Below are positions 6,720 through 15,040 of a DNA stretch of 37,186 nucleotides, one piece after another. The stretch covers positions 1 to 37,186 of the IMG/VR virus record IMGVR_UViG_3300046004_000632. One strand, written 5' to 3'. This DNA comes from a virus. The notes under the pieces were generated by a model. The model searched no databases. It was not told the origin of the DNA and worked only from the letters and a program-made list of their open reading frames with translations. Positions within the stretch are counted from its first letter, which is position 1, and the number at the start of each line of letters is the position of its first letter. The translations under genes were made by a program, and so were the position numbers.

Positions 6720-7459
6720 TTCTTCAGCCCTTTCAGGATTGCAACAATCGCCGCGATGATCTGCGCCAAGATCGACGGTCTTTCCTGTGAAATTTTCGGC
6801 GCTGTTTCTTTCACAGTCTGTTTCGCTTGTGGATCACTTTTCGGCGGTTTGCTAACATCAACCTGCGTTGACGACAGTTTCTCGCCTGATCCTGCAGCCA
6901 AAGCATCTTCAAACACCTTGGCATAGCTGGCGATCAATTCCGCCCGATCGGTTCCGTTCACCACGCGCCGCGCCTGTTGATAGGCATCAGCCTTGCCGCT
7001 AGGGATGTAGTCTGACAACTTCTTTCCAGTAAACCATCCTTCAGAACATCCGCGAACCAGGATGCGCGCCGCTACAGTTGGATTTAGCGCCGCGTCAGGA
7101 TTTGAAAGCAGATCCAGCCCCAGCTTGTCACCAGCCTTGGCGTAATTCGCGCGCCCCGTGATCTGGACATAGCCCCGCCCGCGATACAGATAGCCGTCGC
7201 CGTCTTTGTCCGGCGTATTGCCCAACGCCTTTGCCAGCTTGCCAGTGTCATATTTGTCGAAGTATTTGCGCCCGCCATATTCGGTGATTGGCTGCATGGT
7301 GTCGGCTGTCTCATGGCGCGCCGTGGCCAGCATATACGCGCGATGCGAGATCGGAAGGCCGGAAGATGCGGCAAGGATAGCCTCGATCCCATCTACCTGC
7401 CTTTGCGATAGTTCGCCGCCGAACAATTTCCGCACTATCGCCCAGAACTCTGCGTTCAT
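6716..7459 (-). CDS. Endolysin, glycoside hydrolase 19 (chitinase-like) family
   Basis: This 247-residue protein has a GH19-type catalytic core: ATARHETADTMQPITEYGG (residues 46-63; Glu50 is the likely catalytic acid) and the conserved YRGRGYVQITGRANY (92-106). It should cut the glycan strand of peptidoglycan. After about residue 190 there is a Ser/Thr/Lys-rich linker and then a hydrophobic C-terminal helix (230-247, ILAQIIAAIVAILKGLKK), which could attach the enzyme to the membrane or help it reach the periplasm. No N-terminal signal peptide is seen, so release probably depends on a holin. Confidence 0.88.
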   Translation of the reverse strand: MNAEFWAIVRKLFGGELSQRQVDGIEAILAASSGLPISHRAYMLATARHETADTMQPITEYGGRKYFDKYDTGKLAKALGNTPDKDGDGYLYRGRGYVQITGRANYAKAGDKLGLDLLSNPDAALNPTVAARILVRGCSEGWFTGKKLSDYIPSGKADAYQQARRVVNGTDRAELIASYAKVFEDALAAGSGEKLSSTQVDVSKPPKSDPQAKQTVKETAPKISQERPSILAQIIAAIVAILKGLKK

Positions 7460-7560
7460 TTGCCAACCTCATGTTGCGGGGGCGGAAGATGCCCGAATAC
7501 CCCCGTGATTGCATTTGCAGCGGCCAAGGCGATGAATATGGATGCGGCAAGCTTTGTCAT
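7456..7560 (-). CDS. Very small membrane protein (34 residues)
   Basis: ATG at 7560 overlaps the upstream gene's stop (ATGA), and its stop overlaps the endolysin ATG. The product (MTKLAASIFIALAAANAITG, then a polar tail) is a single hydrophobic helix that could also be a signal sequence. A longer frame starting at 7644 would lie within the upstream gene and is not favoured. It may be a pinholin-like or lysis-regulator peptide, judged only from place and shape. Confidence 0.55.
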   Translation of the reverse strand: MTKLAASIFIALAAANAITGVFGHLPPPQHEVGK

Positions 7561-7757
7561 TTCAGCGCACCGCCGGAACTGATGAAATTCCACAGTTGCA
7601 GGGCGAGATATCCCGCCGCTGCCCAAATCGTTCTGACGCCCCATGTGATTACAGCCTGCATTTTGCCCAACTCGCCCTCTAGGTTTTTCAACCTGTTCTC
7701 AAGGTTCGCCTCCGATCTGGCATCCGCTGCAATGCGCGCGCGCTCATCGTCAGTCAT
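7557..7757 (-). CDS. Small protein with coiled coil and C-terminal membrane helix
   Basis: This 66-residue protein has a charged helical N-terminus (residues 1-33, ARIAADARSEANLENRLKNL) followed by one membrane segment (about 36-58, VITWGVRTIWAAAGYLALQLW). This layout resembles phage lysis-cassette proteins such as tail-anchored holins or hemolysin XhlA-type proteins. It overlaps both neighbours by 4 bases. A role in lysis is inferred from context. Confidence 0.62.
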   Translation of the reverse strand: MTDDERARIAADARSEANLENRLKNLEGELGKMQAVITWGVRTIWAAAGYLALQLWNFISSGGALK

Positions 7758-8248
7758 TCTGCCACCCCATCGCCGCGAGAAACCAACGCCACGCTGACAC
7801 CAGCCAAGCCATCGTCTCTGCGCGATATTGGACCAGAAACAGCAGAAGCGCCAAATCTACGGCGATTGCGATAACCATTATCACCGCCTGATCCAATCGT
7901 CAGCACCCCTAATTGAGCAAAGCATATGACGTATACTAGCGCAAAAGTTGTATCTAAGGAAACCGCCAGAATGATATTTAGGCTATACAGGCACACAGTT
8001 GCAGCGTATCCCCATGCCAGCGCCCGCGATACACCGCCGCGCAGGGCCAGAACCACGCCTGAAACCAGATCTACAAGCATGATAAACAGCGTGGCATCGG
8101 ATCTGACAAGGACGCCAATATCCATCAGGCCGCAAATTGCCAGCATTGCCAGCATGTTTGCCAGCACCACCCACATTGCAAAAACTGGTCGGAATGCGAT
8201 AAACACCCCGGCCAGCCATAGCGCGTAGATGATCTGTAGATCGCTCAC
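7754..8248 (-). CDS. Multi-pass membrane protein
   Basis: This 164-residue protein has at least four hydrophobic segments in its first 115 residues (starting YALWLAGVFIAFRPVFAMWV and ending FALVYVICFAQLGVLTIG). The last 45 residues are Arg/Gly/Ser-rich (GGDNGYRNRRRFGAS) and look unlike the rest. ATGA overlaps exist at both ends. Membrane proteins of this kind occur between tail and lysis genes of alphaproteobacterial phages; holin or accessory function is possible but unproven. Confidence 0.62.
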   Translation of the reverse strand: MSDLQIIYALWLAGVFIAFRPVFAMWVVLANMLAMLAICGLMDIGVLVRSDATLFIMLVDLVSGVVLALRGGVSRALAWGYAATVCLYSLNIILAVSLDTTFALVYVICFAQLGVLTIGSGGDNGYRNRRRFGASAVSGPISRRDDGLAGVSVALVSRGDGVAE

Positions 8249-8529
8249 CGACCCGGCCCCATTGCGACGATCTCGCCGCCGTTGTCGAACCCGCGAATGA
8301 GGGCATGCGATGCGGTGCCGTGGGCTTGCATGATCTTGCCGTGGGCCTCCATAATTGCGCCAGCCCAGATCATCGCATCATTCGCCTGCTCAAGACGGCC
8401 TGCGTCTGTGTTGATCTTCATCAGATCAAGAGCGCAGGTCCGCATCCGGCGCAACAGTGCTTTCGCATCCGCAACATCGCGCTGCATCGTGGCAATAAGT
8501 TGGTGTTCGTCGTCTGTCGTTTTAACCAT
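8245..8529 (-). CDS. Hypothetical helical protein
   Basis: This 94-residue protein starts MVKTTDDEHQ and is mainly helical (VADAKALLRRMRTCALDLMK; AIMEAHGKIMQAHGTASHAL). No signal peptide, membrane segment or known motif is seen. It overlaps the next gene by 4 bases and follows the tailspike gene after 24 bases. Function unknown. Confidence 0.68.
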   Translation of the reverse strand: MVKTTDDEHQLIATMQRDVADAKALLRRMRTCALDLMKINTDAGRLEQANDAMIWAGAIMEAHGKIMQAHGTASHALIRGFDNGGEIVAMGPGR

Positions 8530-8553
8530 GTCATCCGTCCTTTGATTTAATAA

Positions 8554-10080
8554 TCACAGCAGGCCCGCCGCAAACGTGGCGATGCCCTCGCCCATTTCGT
8601 TCAGGCCGGTCTGGCTGTAATGCACGTTGTCGACCATTTTGCTCTCGGAGACGAAATACTGCGCGCGGTCAAAAGCAATGTGCGTGTCAGCCCGCGCCGT
8701 GGCTACATTGACCTGCGCCGTGCGGATTTCCGTGTGGCCCGCGTCATATGTGCCGTCAACCAACTTCCCAAGAGATGAAATCAGGAACCCGTTAACCTGC
8801 GGAATGTTTACATCCAGATAGTCGAACAATCCGCCAAGCGACGTTTCATACGCTGCCCCAGTGATCGTCGTGCCATTGATCGCAATGGCCTCCTGCTCAC
8901 CCTGCGCCCAAACGACATAGCATTTGCCGAGCGTCAAACCACGCGCGGAAATCCAATCCTGAATGTCTGTTGTCACAGCAGCAGCACAGGTGCGGAGAGA
9001 ACCAGTAGTCCAGTTTGTGGTGCCACTCACCCCAGAGATGAGGCCCGAACCACCATATGCAGCCTCATAGACCAGCGCCGTGCGGCCCGTCAGGTCATGC
9101 CATTTCTGCGCTAGCGACGGCCACGCGGAGCCGTTCGTTGCCCCGCCAACAGGATCAGCAATTGACCGCACCGCACCGCCGTCAATCTCGTATCCAATGC
9201 CCGTTGCCACAGCAGGCCCTCCAGTGCCACGGCCCTCAGCGTTGGACTGCCCAGCAATCACAAACAGATCAACCGTGCCAGCGATAATGGGGCTGACAGG
9301 CAACCATTTTGCGGCCAAATAGTTATGGATTTGCTCGACCGTCCCGTCAGCAATAGCCCCCGCCCGCACGATCACCTCGCCAAAACGACAGGCAGCATGA
9401 TTTGCAACTGTCGTCCGCCCCAGCGCCCCCAGGGTGAACTTGTCGACAGACATGGGGCCAATGGGGGCCGCAATAGCCGTTTCGACTTTGACCCCATTGA
9501 CCCACATATCGACGGTTGAGCCATTGCTCACCAGAGAAACGATCTGCTCAAACAGCCCGATGCGATGCGTCGCGATGCCGGTATTGACCTCCGAAGTTGT
9601 GTCGAACCCCCACTGTGATTTCAGATTGGTGCCGATCACAGCGACCAGCCAGAGAAACGTTGCTGTGGTGGTGGAGTTGCCAGCGCTAAACACGGTTCCA
9701 AATCCGACCGATTGCTGGGACACGACCATATGCACAGACCAAGCCGTGCCGGTCCCGGCGAACACCGCCGCCAGAGCGTCACAGGTCAGATGCGTCGGAC
9801 TGCCAGTGGTGCGGATCATTTTCCGCCCGTTCACCGTGGCCACAACGCCACGGTTTGCACTGGTTGCCTGCACCAAATGGTTGCCGTTGCCGGACAGGTC
9901 AGTGACGCCGCCAAGTGGGTCGCCAGACGCTGCGGCAGTTGTCCGCGCGCTGTCCTGAAACAGAGTGTTGGTAGACGCCTGCGCGTCCCACCATGCGCCC
10001 GCGACACCACCAACAAATAAGTTTGCTGGATTGAACCCGCCCGTAGGCCGCGTGATGGGAAGTCCAAGACCGATCTGCAT
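8554..10080 (-). CDS. Tailspike/tail protein with SGNH-type carbohydrate esterase domain
   Basis: This 508-residue protein is read from ATG 10080, which overlaps the fibre stop (TGATG); GTG at 10083 is an alternative. Residues 1-20 are a short head-binding segment. A LamG/concanavalin-like sandwich follows at about 25-240 (VNGRKMIRTTGSPTHLT, VDMWVNGVKV). The C-terminal half is an SGNH hydrolase of the sialate O-acetylesterase type: VIAGQSNAEGRG (nucleophile about Ser279), VVWAQGEQEA (about 390-400), and VDNVHYSQTG with Asp and His at about 484 and 487. It probably removes acetyl groups from capsule or lipopolysaccharide during adsorption (inference from family). Confidence 0.83.
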   Translation of the reverse strand: MQIGLGLPITRPTGGFNPANLFVGGVAGAWWDAQASTNTLFQDSARTTAAASGDPLGGVTDLSGNGNHLVQATSANRGVVATVNGRKMIRTTGSPTHLTCDALAAVFAGTGTAWSVHMVVSQQSVGFGTVFSAGNSTTTATFLWLVAVIGTNLKSQWGFDTTSEVNTGIATHRIGLFEQIVSLVSNGSTVDMWVNGVKVETAIAAPIGPMSVDKFTLGALGRTTVANHAACRFGEVIVRAGAIADGTVEQIHNYLAAKWLPVSPIIAGTVDLFVIAGQSNAEGRGTGGPAVATGIGYEIDGGAVRSIADPVGGATNGSAWPSLAQKWHDLTGRTALVYEAAYGGSGLISGVSGTTNWTTGSLRTCAAAVTTDIQDWISARGLTLGKCYVVWAQGEQEAIAINGTTITGAAYETSLGGLFDYLDVNIPQVNGFLISSLGKLVDGTYDAGHTEIRTAQVNVATARADTHIAFDRAQYFVSESKMVDNVHYSQTGLNEMGEGIATFAAGLL

Positions 10081-11054
10081 CACTTCACCCCATAGACAGC
10101 GATAGAGCCTGCGTCGAAGTTCCCGCCCGACGTTGTGAATGTAATTGTCGTGGTAGCGGTGCTATATCCGCTTATACCGCCGTAGGCAGATCCACTGCCG
10201 TTAGGGCTAAGGCCAACTCCGACCATTGATCCCCAAATGCCAGACGCCAAATCAAGTTCTAGAACGCCATAGGCGCGCTTGGATGCGTCGGTGGCATTAC
10301 TTTCGCAGCATTGTTGCCCATCAAACCGAATGGAGTTTGTCGTTGACGAAAGCGAAACGCCATTTAGGTAGCATTTCAGCGATTTGTAATCCGTCAGCGT
10401 CAGCCCAGACAGCGATTGCGTTGACCCGCTCGTGGTCGTGATGGTCCCTAGCAGCGTCACACCGACCGTTGCGCTGATGGTAGGGTTTCCCGCCACGCCA
10501 TCGCCATTGGTGACGCTGACGCCAGTCCCAGCCGTGATGGTGCGGCCCGTGAACGTATCCGCCGCAGTCTGCGTCAACAGCCCTGCGGTGTTATACGCCG
10601 CCAGCGCGGTCAAGGTCGCATCGCTGGCCTGCTTTGCGTCCAGTTGCGTTTGGATCGCAGAAGTCACGCCATCAACGTAATTCAACTCAGCGACAGTCAA
10701 TGTTGCGCCGTCGAGGATGTTCAGCTCGGTGACGGTCAGCGTTGCGCCGTCCAGAATGTTCAATTCCGCTGCCGTCGCAGTCACCCCGTCAAGGATGTTC
10801 AACTCAGCAGCCGTGGCAGTAACACCGTCGAGGATGTTCAATTCCGCTGCCGTCGCGGTAAGGCCAAGGTTCACCAACGCACCCGCAGCCGTGGATGCAC
10901 CAGTGCCGCCAGCCACAACGGGACGCGCAATGTTCAAATCCGCTGCGATGTCCGCAATCGGCGTGTTAATGTCAGAGGCATCGCTGGTATCGCCATTCGA
11001 TACCGTCGATCCTGCGGGTAGACTGTAAACTCCGGCACCATTGCGTGACATCAT
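10080..11054 (-). CDS. Tail fibre protein with 13-residue repeats
   Basis: This 324-residue protein starts with two Met codons after an AAAGGA site. Residues 65-130 are five 13-residue repeats of the form [13 protein letters not shown], a motif common in phage fibre shafts. The C-terminal 120 residues are Ser/Thr/Gly-rich beta sequence ([40 protein letters not shown]) likely to be the distal domain that contacts the host. It lies next to the esterase tailspike, so the phage may carry both receptor-binding and polysaccharide-modifying parts. The upstream 243 bases hold no minus-strand gene. Confidence 0.8.
   Translation of the reverse strand: MMSRNGAGVYSLPAGSTVSNGDTSDASDINTPIADIAADLNIARPVVAGGTGASTAAGALVNLGLTATAAELNILDGVTATAAELNILDGVTATAAELNILDGATLTVTELNILDGATLTVAELNYVDGVTSAIQTQLDAKQASDATLTALAAYNTAGLLTQTAADTFTGRTITAGTGVSVTNGDGVAGNPTISATVGVTLLGTITTTSGSTQSLSGLTLTDYKSLKCYLNGVSLSSTTNSIRFDGQQCCESNATDASKRAYGVLELDLASGIWGSMVGVGLSPNGSGSAYGGISGYSTATTTITFTTSGGNFDAGSIAVYGVK
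10673..10868 (-). repeat. 39-bp coding tandem repeats in tail fibre gene
   Basis: Five direct repeats of 39 bases encode the AELNILDG-type units. The inner copies are more alike at DNA level than the outer ones (TLTVTELN and TLTVAELN variants on one side). They are a likely site for recombination that lengthens or shortens the fibre shaft. Confidence 0.85.
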
Positions 11055-11073
11055 CGATCCTTTCGGCTATATT
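11045..11073 (+). promoter_or_regulatory. Sigma-70-like promoter for the antisense membrane protein gene
   Basis: GTGACA (11045-11050; five of six match TTGACA), a 17-base spacer, then TATATT (11068-11073). The -35 box overlaps the start codons of the minus-strand fibre gene. The plus-strand gene begins 28 bases after the -10 box. Inferred by eye from consensus only. Confidence 0.5.
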
Positions 11074-11100
11074 ATTACAACATCACATGGAGCGTGTCGC

Positions 11101-11304
11101 GTGAAATTTGAGTTGTTCTTGGGCGTTCTTGGGGCAGTCATGGTAGGCAACGGGCTAATCGCGGCGTATCTGTATGCGCTTTTTTGGGGCGACTGGATGC
11201 GGAAACAAAAAGGCGAGAATTCACCGCTACCTGCATGGTGGTTTGCTGGTGCAGGTATCCCTCCGATCATCGCTGCCGCATCCTTATACATCGCGCTCTA
11301 TTGA
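11101..11304 (+). CDS. Two-helix membrane protein on the opposite strand (moron-like)
   Basis: A GTG start at 11101, with GGAG at 11089, gives 67 residues. Two hydrophobic segments are seen: about residues 3-29 (FLGVLGAVMVGNGLIAAYLYALFW) and 45-66 (WWFAGAGIPPIIAAASLYIAL), joined by a basic loop (DWMRKQKGE). It is the only plus-strand gene within the 24-kb late region and fills the only sizeable gap there. Its last 7 bases overlap the end of the convergent internal virion protein gene. An own promoter, opposite orientation and membrane topology suit a moron, for example one expressed in a lysogen or for superinfection exclusion (inference). Confidence 0.68.
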   Translation: MKFELFLGVLGAVMVGNGLIAAYLYALFWGDWMRKQKGENSPLPAWWFAGAGIPPIIAAASLYIALY

Positions 11305-13325
11305 CCCAGCCGCAACGCAGACGACCGCGCCAAAGCCGATGCAATATCATTGATCCGCCCAATGCTTGCTGCCCTATTTTGAGCCGGAAGGATTGCCGCG
11401 CGCGGGTCTTGTGACATCAGCGCTCGCGCAATCAATTCGCGCGTTGCGGGGTTTGACCCCGTAGCCCCAGCCAATAGCCGATCCAGCGCTTGCCCACCAA
11501 CAGCACCCCACCTACCCGTTAGCAAGTTAGTGATCAGCGATGCAGACAGCGCCTTCGTGTCTTCCATGTCGGCCAAATTGTCAGCGGTCTTTGATCCGCC
11601 AAGCGCCGCGTTTGACGTTTCGAACATCGTGTTTTCACGCGCGATCTGCCGCTTGAGCAATTCAGGGTCTTTTGCCATTGCGGTAAGTTCAGCCGCTGTC
11701 TTTTCATTGCGAAGCGGGCGCGCTTTATTCACGCCCGGAGCTGCGCTTTCAATCCTCGCAATTGTCGGATCAGCATATCCAGCGCGGAATGCTGCCTGTT
11801 GCTCTGGCGTCATGTTCGCAAATGCTGCGGTTGTGTCTGCCTGACGCGACCGCGCCGATGTTGCCGCCTTTCCTGTGTCCACAGCCTCAATCACCCGCGA
11901 AGCCTTGGCGAACTCATCATTCGCCGCGCGATACGGTGCGCTTGCAGCCTCAAGAGCCGCGTCCAATTCTTTCTGGACTTTCAAAAGTTCACGGGCTTCA
12001 TTGTTCCGCCCCGCCCGCTGCGCCGCGCCAATATCGTCGCCGATCTGTTGCTTCAGGCCAAGCACCCTATCAAAGTCAGACAGTTCTCGCGCCGTTTCTC
12101 CGGGCTTCAATGCCGCCGCAGGTGCTGCGAGTTTTGCCTTGTATCCAGCTAGTTTTGCATCAATACCATCACCTACAACGCCGTTGCCCTGCATACCGCC
12201 GATACGGTCGTCAATGACGGCAATAGCCCCGCGCACGTCAACAGGACCAGCGCCTTTCCGTGCCGCTTCATATGCCAGATCAGCCGCAGAACCACGCGCA
12301 CCAGTGAGTGCAGCCGCGCGCGCAGCCGCCGTATCAGGCGCATCAAGCGCATCTGCCATGAATGAGCCAAGACGGTTTCCTTGGCTGTCTTGGCGACCGA
12401 TTAGCGCGTTTGCGATTTCCTCACGCGCCGATCCCGGCTGGCGCGCAATACCTGCCAACGCCCGCTGCCCAGTTAGACCAAGGGCATCTGCCGCCATGAA
12501 TTGAGGCTGACCTTCTGCCGCTGCGCGCTGCGTTGCCGCCGCTACATCATCAGCCGTCAGCCCTGCGCGGCCCATGTATGTTTCAAGCGCCCGCCCAGCG
12601 CGAACATTGCTCGGAATGTTCAAAGCCGATGCTACTGGATTGGCAACTGCCCGCGCGCCCATTCCTGCCGCTGCAATAGCGGCAGGCGCTATGGCCCCAA
12701 CCGCGCCACCGATTGCGGCCGATTTAGCCGCATTTTCGGCGCGGTTTGCAACGCCACCTTCACCAGTGCCAAAACCGTATGCGCCACCCTCTATAGCGCC
12801 AGACAGTGCGCCAAGGCCAGCCTTTCCTGCAAGCGTCTTGCCAGCACCCAAGACAGCCCCAGTCGTTCCCATGCTGGCCGTAGCCCCGCCAATGATTTGC
12901 CCTGCCAACTCTGTTTTGGGCCGTGCGAATGCAGCGTTTTCGCTCATGCCGCGCGCTGTCTGCAACGCCTGATCATAGGTGATGGACGGGGCAATGGACG
13001 CCAACCCGGCTGCGATTTCATCACCAAATCCGAAGGTAGCGCCCTGCGTTACGCCAGATGCCAGAGCAGCCATAGCCCCCGGATCGCGCAAGTCTTGCTC
13101 CACTGGACGATCAATCGCGCCCTGACCTTGCGTGGGTTGCAGCATTCCAGCCCGTGCCGCCTCGGCTTTCATCCGCTTCCATTCAGCAGGGTCTTGGCCT
13201 TCGAATGGGCGATTGGATGCGGCAACCGCTTTCAGGTGCGCGTCTTTAGCCGCATTAGCCACGACTTCGGGCGGGGTATCATCTGGAAACTCAACATTTC
13301 CAACGCCGGGGATTTCAACAATCAT
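11298..13325 (-). CDS. Large internal virion / DNA ejection protein
   Basis: This 675-residue protein starts at ATG 13325, five bases past the upstream stop. The N-terminal 70 residues resemble a domain found in phage internal proteins (IVEIPGVGNVEFPDDTPPEV). Residues 140-240 are Ala/Gly-rich with hydrophobic stretches (GQIIGGATASMGTTGAVLG; AIGGAVGAIAPAAIAAAG), and the rest is long helix. This composition and its place after the transglycosylase protein fit ejected inner proteins of podoviruses (like T7 gp16 or P22 gp16 in role) that form a channel across the envelope. No enzymatic motif was seen. Confidence 0.68.
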   Translation of the reverse strand: MIVEIPGVGNVEFPDDTPPEVVANAAKDAHLKAVAASNRPFEGQDPAEWKRMKAEAARAGMLQPTQGQGAIDRPVEQDLRDPGAMAALASGVTQGATFGFGDEIAAGLASIAPSITYDQALQTARGMSENAAFARPKTELAGQIIGGATASMGTTGAVLGAGKTLAGKAGLGALSGAIEGGAYGFGTGEGGVANRAENAAKSAAIGGAVGAIAPAAIAAAGMGARAVANPVASALNIPSNVRAGRALETYMGRAGLTADDVAAATQRAAAEGQPQFMAADALGLTGQRALAGIARQPGSAREEIANALIGRQDSQGNRLGSFMADALDAPDTAAARAAALTGARGSAADLAYEAARKGAGPVDVRGAIAVIDDRIGGMQGNGVVGDGIDAKLAGYKAKLAAPAAALKPGETARELSDFDRVLGLKQQIGDDIGAAQRAGRNNEARELLKVQKELDAALEAASAPYRAANDEFAKASRVIEAVDTGKAATSARSRQADTTAAFANMTPEQQAAFRAGYADPTIARIESAAPGVNKARPLRNEKTAAELTAMAKDPELLKRQIARENTMFETSNAALGGSKTADNLADMEDTKALSASLITNLLTGRWGAVGGQALDRLLAGATGSNPATRELIARALMSQDPRAAILPAQNRAASIGRINDIASALARSSALRLGQ

Positions 13326-13327
13326 GG

Positions 13328-15040
13328 TCAACCGCCGTTCTGTTCAATTTGGCCCGTTGCAGGGTTGAATTTGTGCGTTGCGGCTTTGCCGTTGCCACCA
13401 GTAGGGGCTTGCCCCCGTGCTTGCGCTTCCAGTTTGGCAACGCCTTGCTGCACGAAATAGTTGAATTCATCCAGAGCCGCCTTGAAATCTTCCGGCTTTT
13501 GCGCGGCGTTCATGCGGACAAACGCGGCTTCTGCCTTTTGGCCCTCAAAGTCGGTAATTGCACCGCCGCCCTTCAGCAGTTGACGGGCTTGCAGGAATGC
13601 CCCACCTTGCAATTGATCCATCATGCCTTGAACACGGGCTGCATCCTCCGAAGTGTTCGGAAGCCTGCTATCAATTGGCCCCAACATGCTGTCAAGATAT
13701 GGGTCGTTTTTCAGTGCGTTGATCTGGCTCGAAACCTGTTCAGCAAGCCCAGCCGCACCTGGCAACGCGACTTGCGCCCCAATCTGTGCTTCACCAGCAC
13801 CCTTGCCCAATGCGGTCCCTTGTGCAGCCTCAAACGCTTTCAGCCCAATATCAGGCGTCACACCTTCCGGCAGTTTGGTGGCGACGGCAGTGCCGTCTTT
13901 GCCAAGCTGCATGACGACAATGTTGCCATCTGCATCGCGGCCAAGCACGGGGTTCAAACCAAACTCAGCGCCTCCGTTTGGCGTAGTCAGGTTCCCCGTT
14001 GCGATATATGCCTGATATTCCGGAGTCCCCGGCTGCAAGCCAGCTTCGGCAGCAAGTGCTTTGCGCTCGGTCAGTGTTTTCGGAACCTCAACCTGTGGGT
14101 TTTGCATCCGCTCCAACTCAAGCTGCGCGCGCTGCAACTCAATCTGTTGCATCGGGTCTTGCGCGTTCATCTGCTGTCCAATGAGAGCCTCAAGAACAGC
14201 CTTCTGGCCCGGTGATGCCATCGGGTTGGATGCAAGGTCTGCAAGCGTTGCCATATCCATCTGAGGCGCTGCCTGACCCTGAGGCTGACCGCCAAACTTA
14301 CCAAGCCAGAGGTTCGCAAACTCGCCAGCCGTCATATTGGCGTTTCCGCCGTTCAGCCTAACGGCGTCAGCCCCGACGATATCAACCGCAGGCGCGTTGG
14401 GGTTGCCAAGCAATGCCGCGGCGCCTCCACCACCCTGCTGATGCGCTAGATACAGTTCAGCCGCCGTAGGATCGCGCCCAAGCACCCCCCGAAGCGCCGC
14501 CGCGTTATCCCGCGCTAGACGTGCCGCAGCATCAGCCGACGCTGCAAGGTTGTTCTTGTCGGTCAGCCCATAGGCCTTTGCCGTGCTGTCGATAAACTGG
14601 AACCCGCCGCCTGCGCTGGAATTCGGGTTTTGTGCGGTTGGGTTGCCGCCGCTCTCGATCTGGTATGTCCGACCCAAATAGCCTTCAGGCAGCCCATACT
14701 GGCTTTCCAGCGTCCCGAAGTTCCCAAGCGCCGCCATTGTGTCATTGGCGACAGCATCGCCTTCACTCATCGGCGCGGAATATGCAGGCTGCGCGCTTGT
14801 GTCAGCCCCCCCGAATACGCCGCTGAACTGCGTGTTGAAATCGCCACGCAGCTTGTCTTCGGCCTTCTGCGCGCGCTTTTCAATGGCCTTGTATGCCAGA
14901 GCGTTGCCAATCGCCGCCAGACCTTCGCCCACGTTGCGCGGCGTCTTGCTGTTTTCCGCAAGCAAGGCCTCCGCGACCTTGCGCTGCCGCTGGATGCCTT
15001 CGTATGTGTTGCCCGTATTTCCGCCGAAGATGAAAGCCAT
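13328..15040 (-). CDS. Internal virion protein with lytic transglycosylase domain
   Basis: This 570-residue protein has an SLT-type domain at about residues 115-215: RTYQIESGGNP with catalytic Glu129, GGGFQFIDSTAKAYGL (about 145), and LYLAHQQGGGGAAALL (about 197). The C-terminal half is helical and Gln/Ala-rich. It should open peptidoglycan locally during DNA entry. It is in line with the internal/ejection genes on either side and starts at a TGATG junction with the gene before it. Confidence 0.85.
   Translation of the reverse strand: MAFIFGGNTGNTYEGIQRQRKVAEALLAENSKTPRNVGEGLAAIGNALAYKAIEKRAQKAEDKLRGDFNTQFSGVFGGADTSAQPAYSAPMSEGDAVANDTMAALGNFGTLESQYGLPEGYLGRTYQIESGGNPTAQNPNSSAGGGFQFIDSTAKAYGLTDKNNLAASADAAARLARDNAAALRGVLGRDPTAAELYLAHQQGGGGAAALLGNPNAPAVDIVGADAVRLNGGNANMTAGEFANLWLGKFGGQPQGQAAPQMDMATLADLASNPMASPGQKAVLEALIGQQMNAQDPMQQIELQRAQLELERMQNPQVEVPKTLTERKALAAEAGLQPGTPEYQAYIATGNLTTPNGGAEFGLNPVLGRDADGNIVVMQLGKDGTAVATKLPEGVTPDIGLKAFEAAQGTALGKGAGEAQIGAQVALPGAAGLAEQVSSQINALKNDPYLDSMLGPIDSRLPNTSEDAARVQGMMDQLQGGAFLQARQLLKGGGAITDFEGQKAEAAFVRMNAAQKPEDFKAALDEFNYFVQQGVAKLEAQARGQAPTGGNGKAATHKFNPATGQIEQNGG

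Noticed and set aside
12501-13460. Plus-strand frame of 319 codons opposite the internal virion protein
   Set aside because: It is antisense to a well-supported gene, rich in Cys/Arg/Ser as shadow frames are, and lacks a ribosome site.
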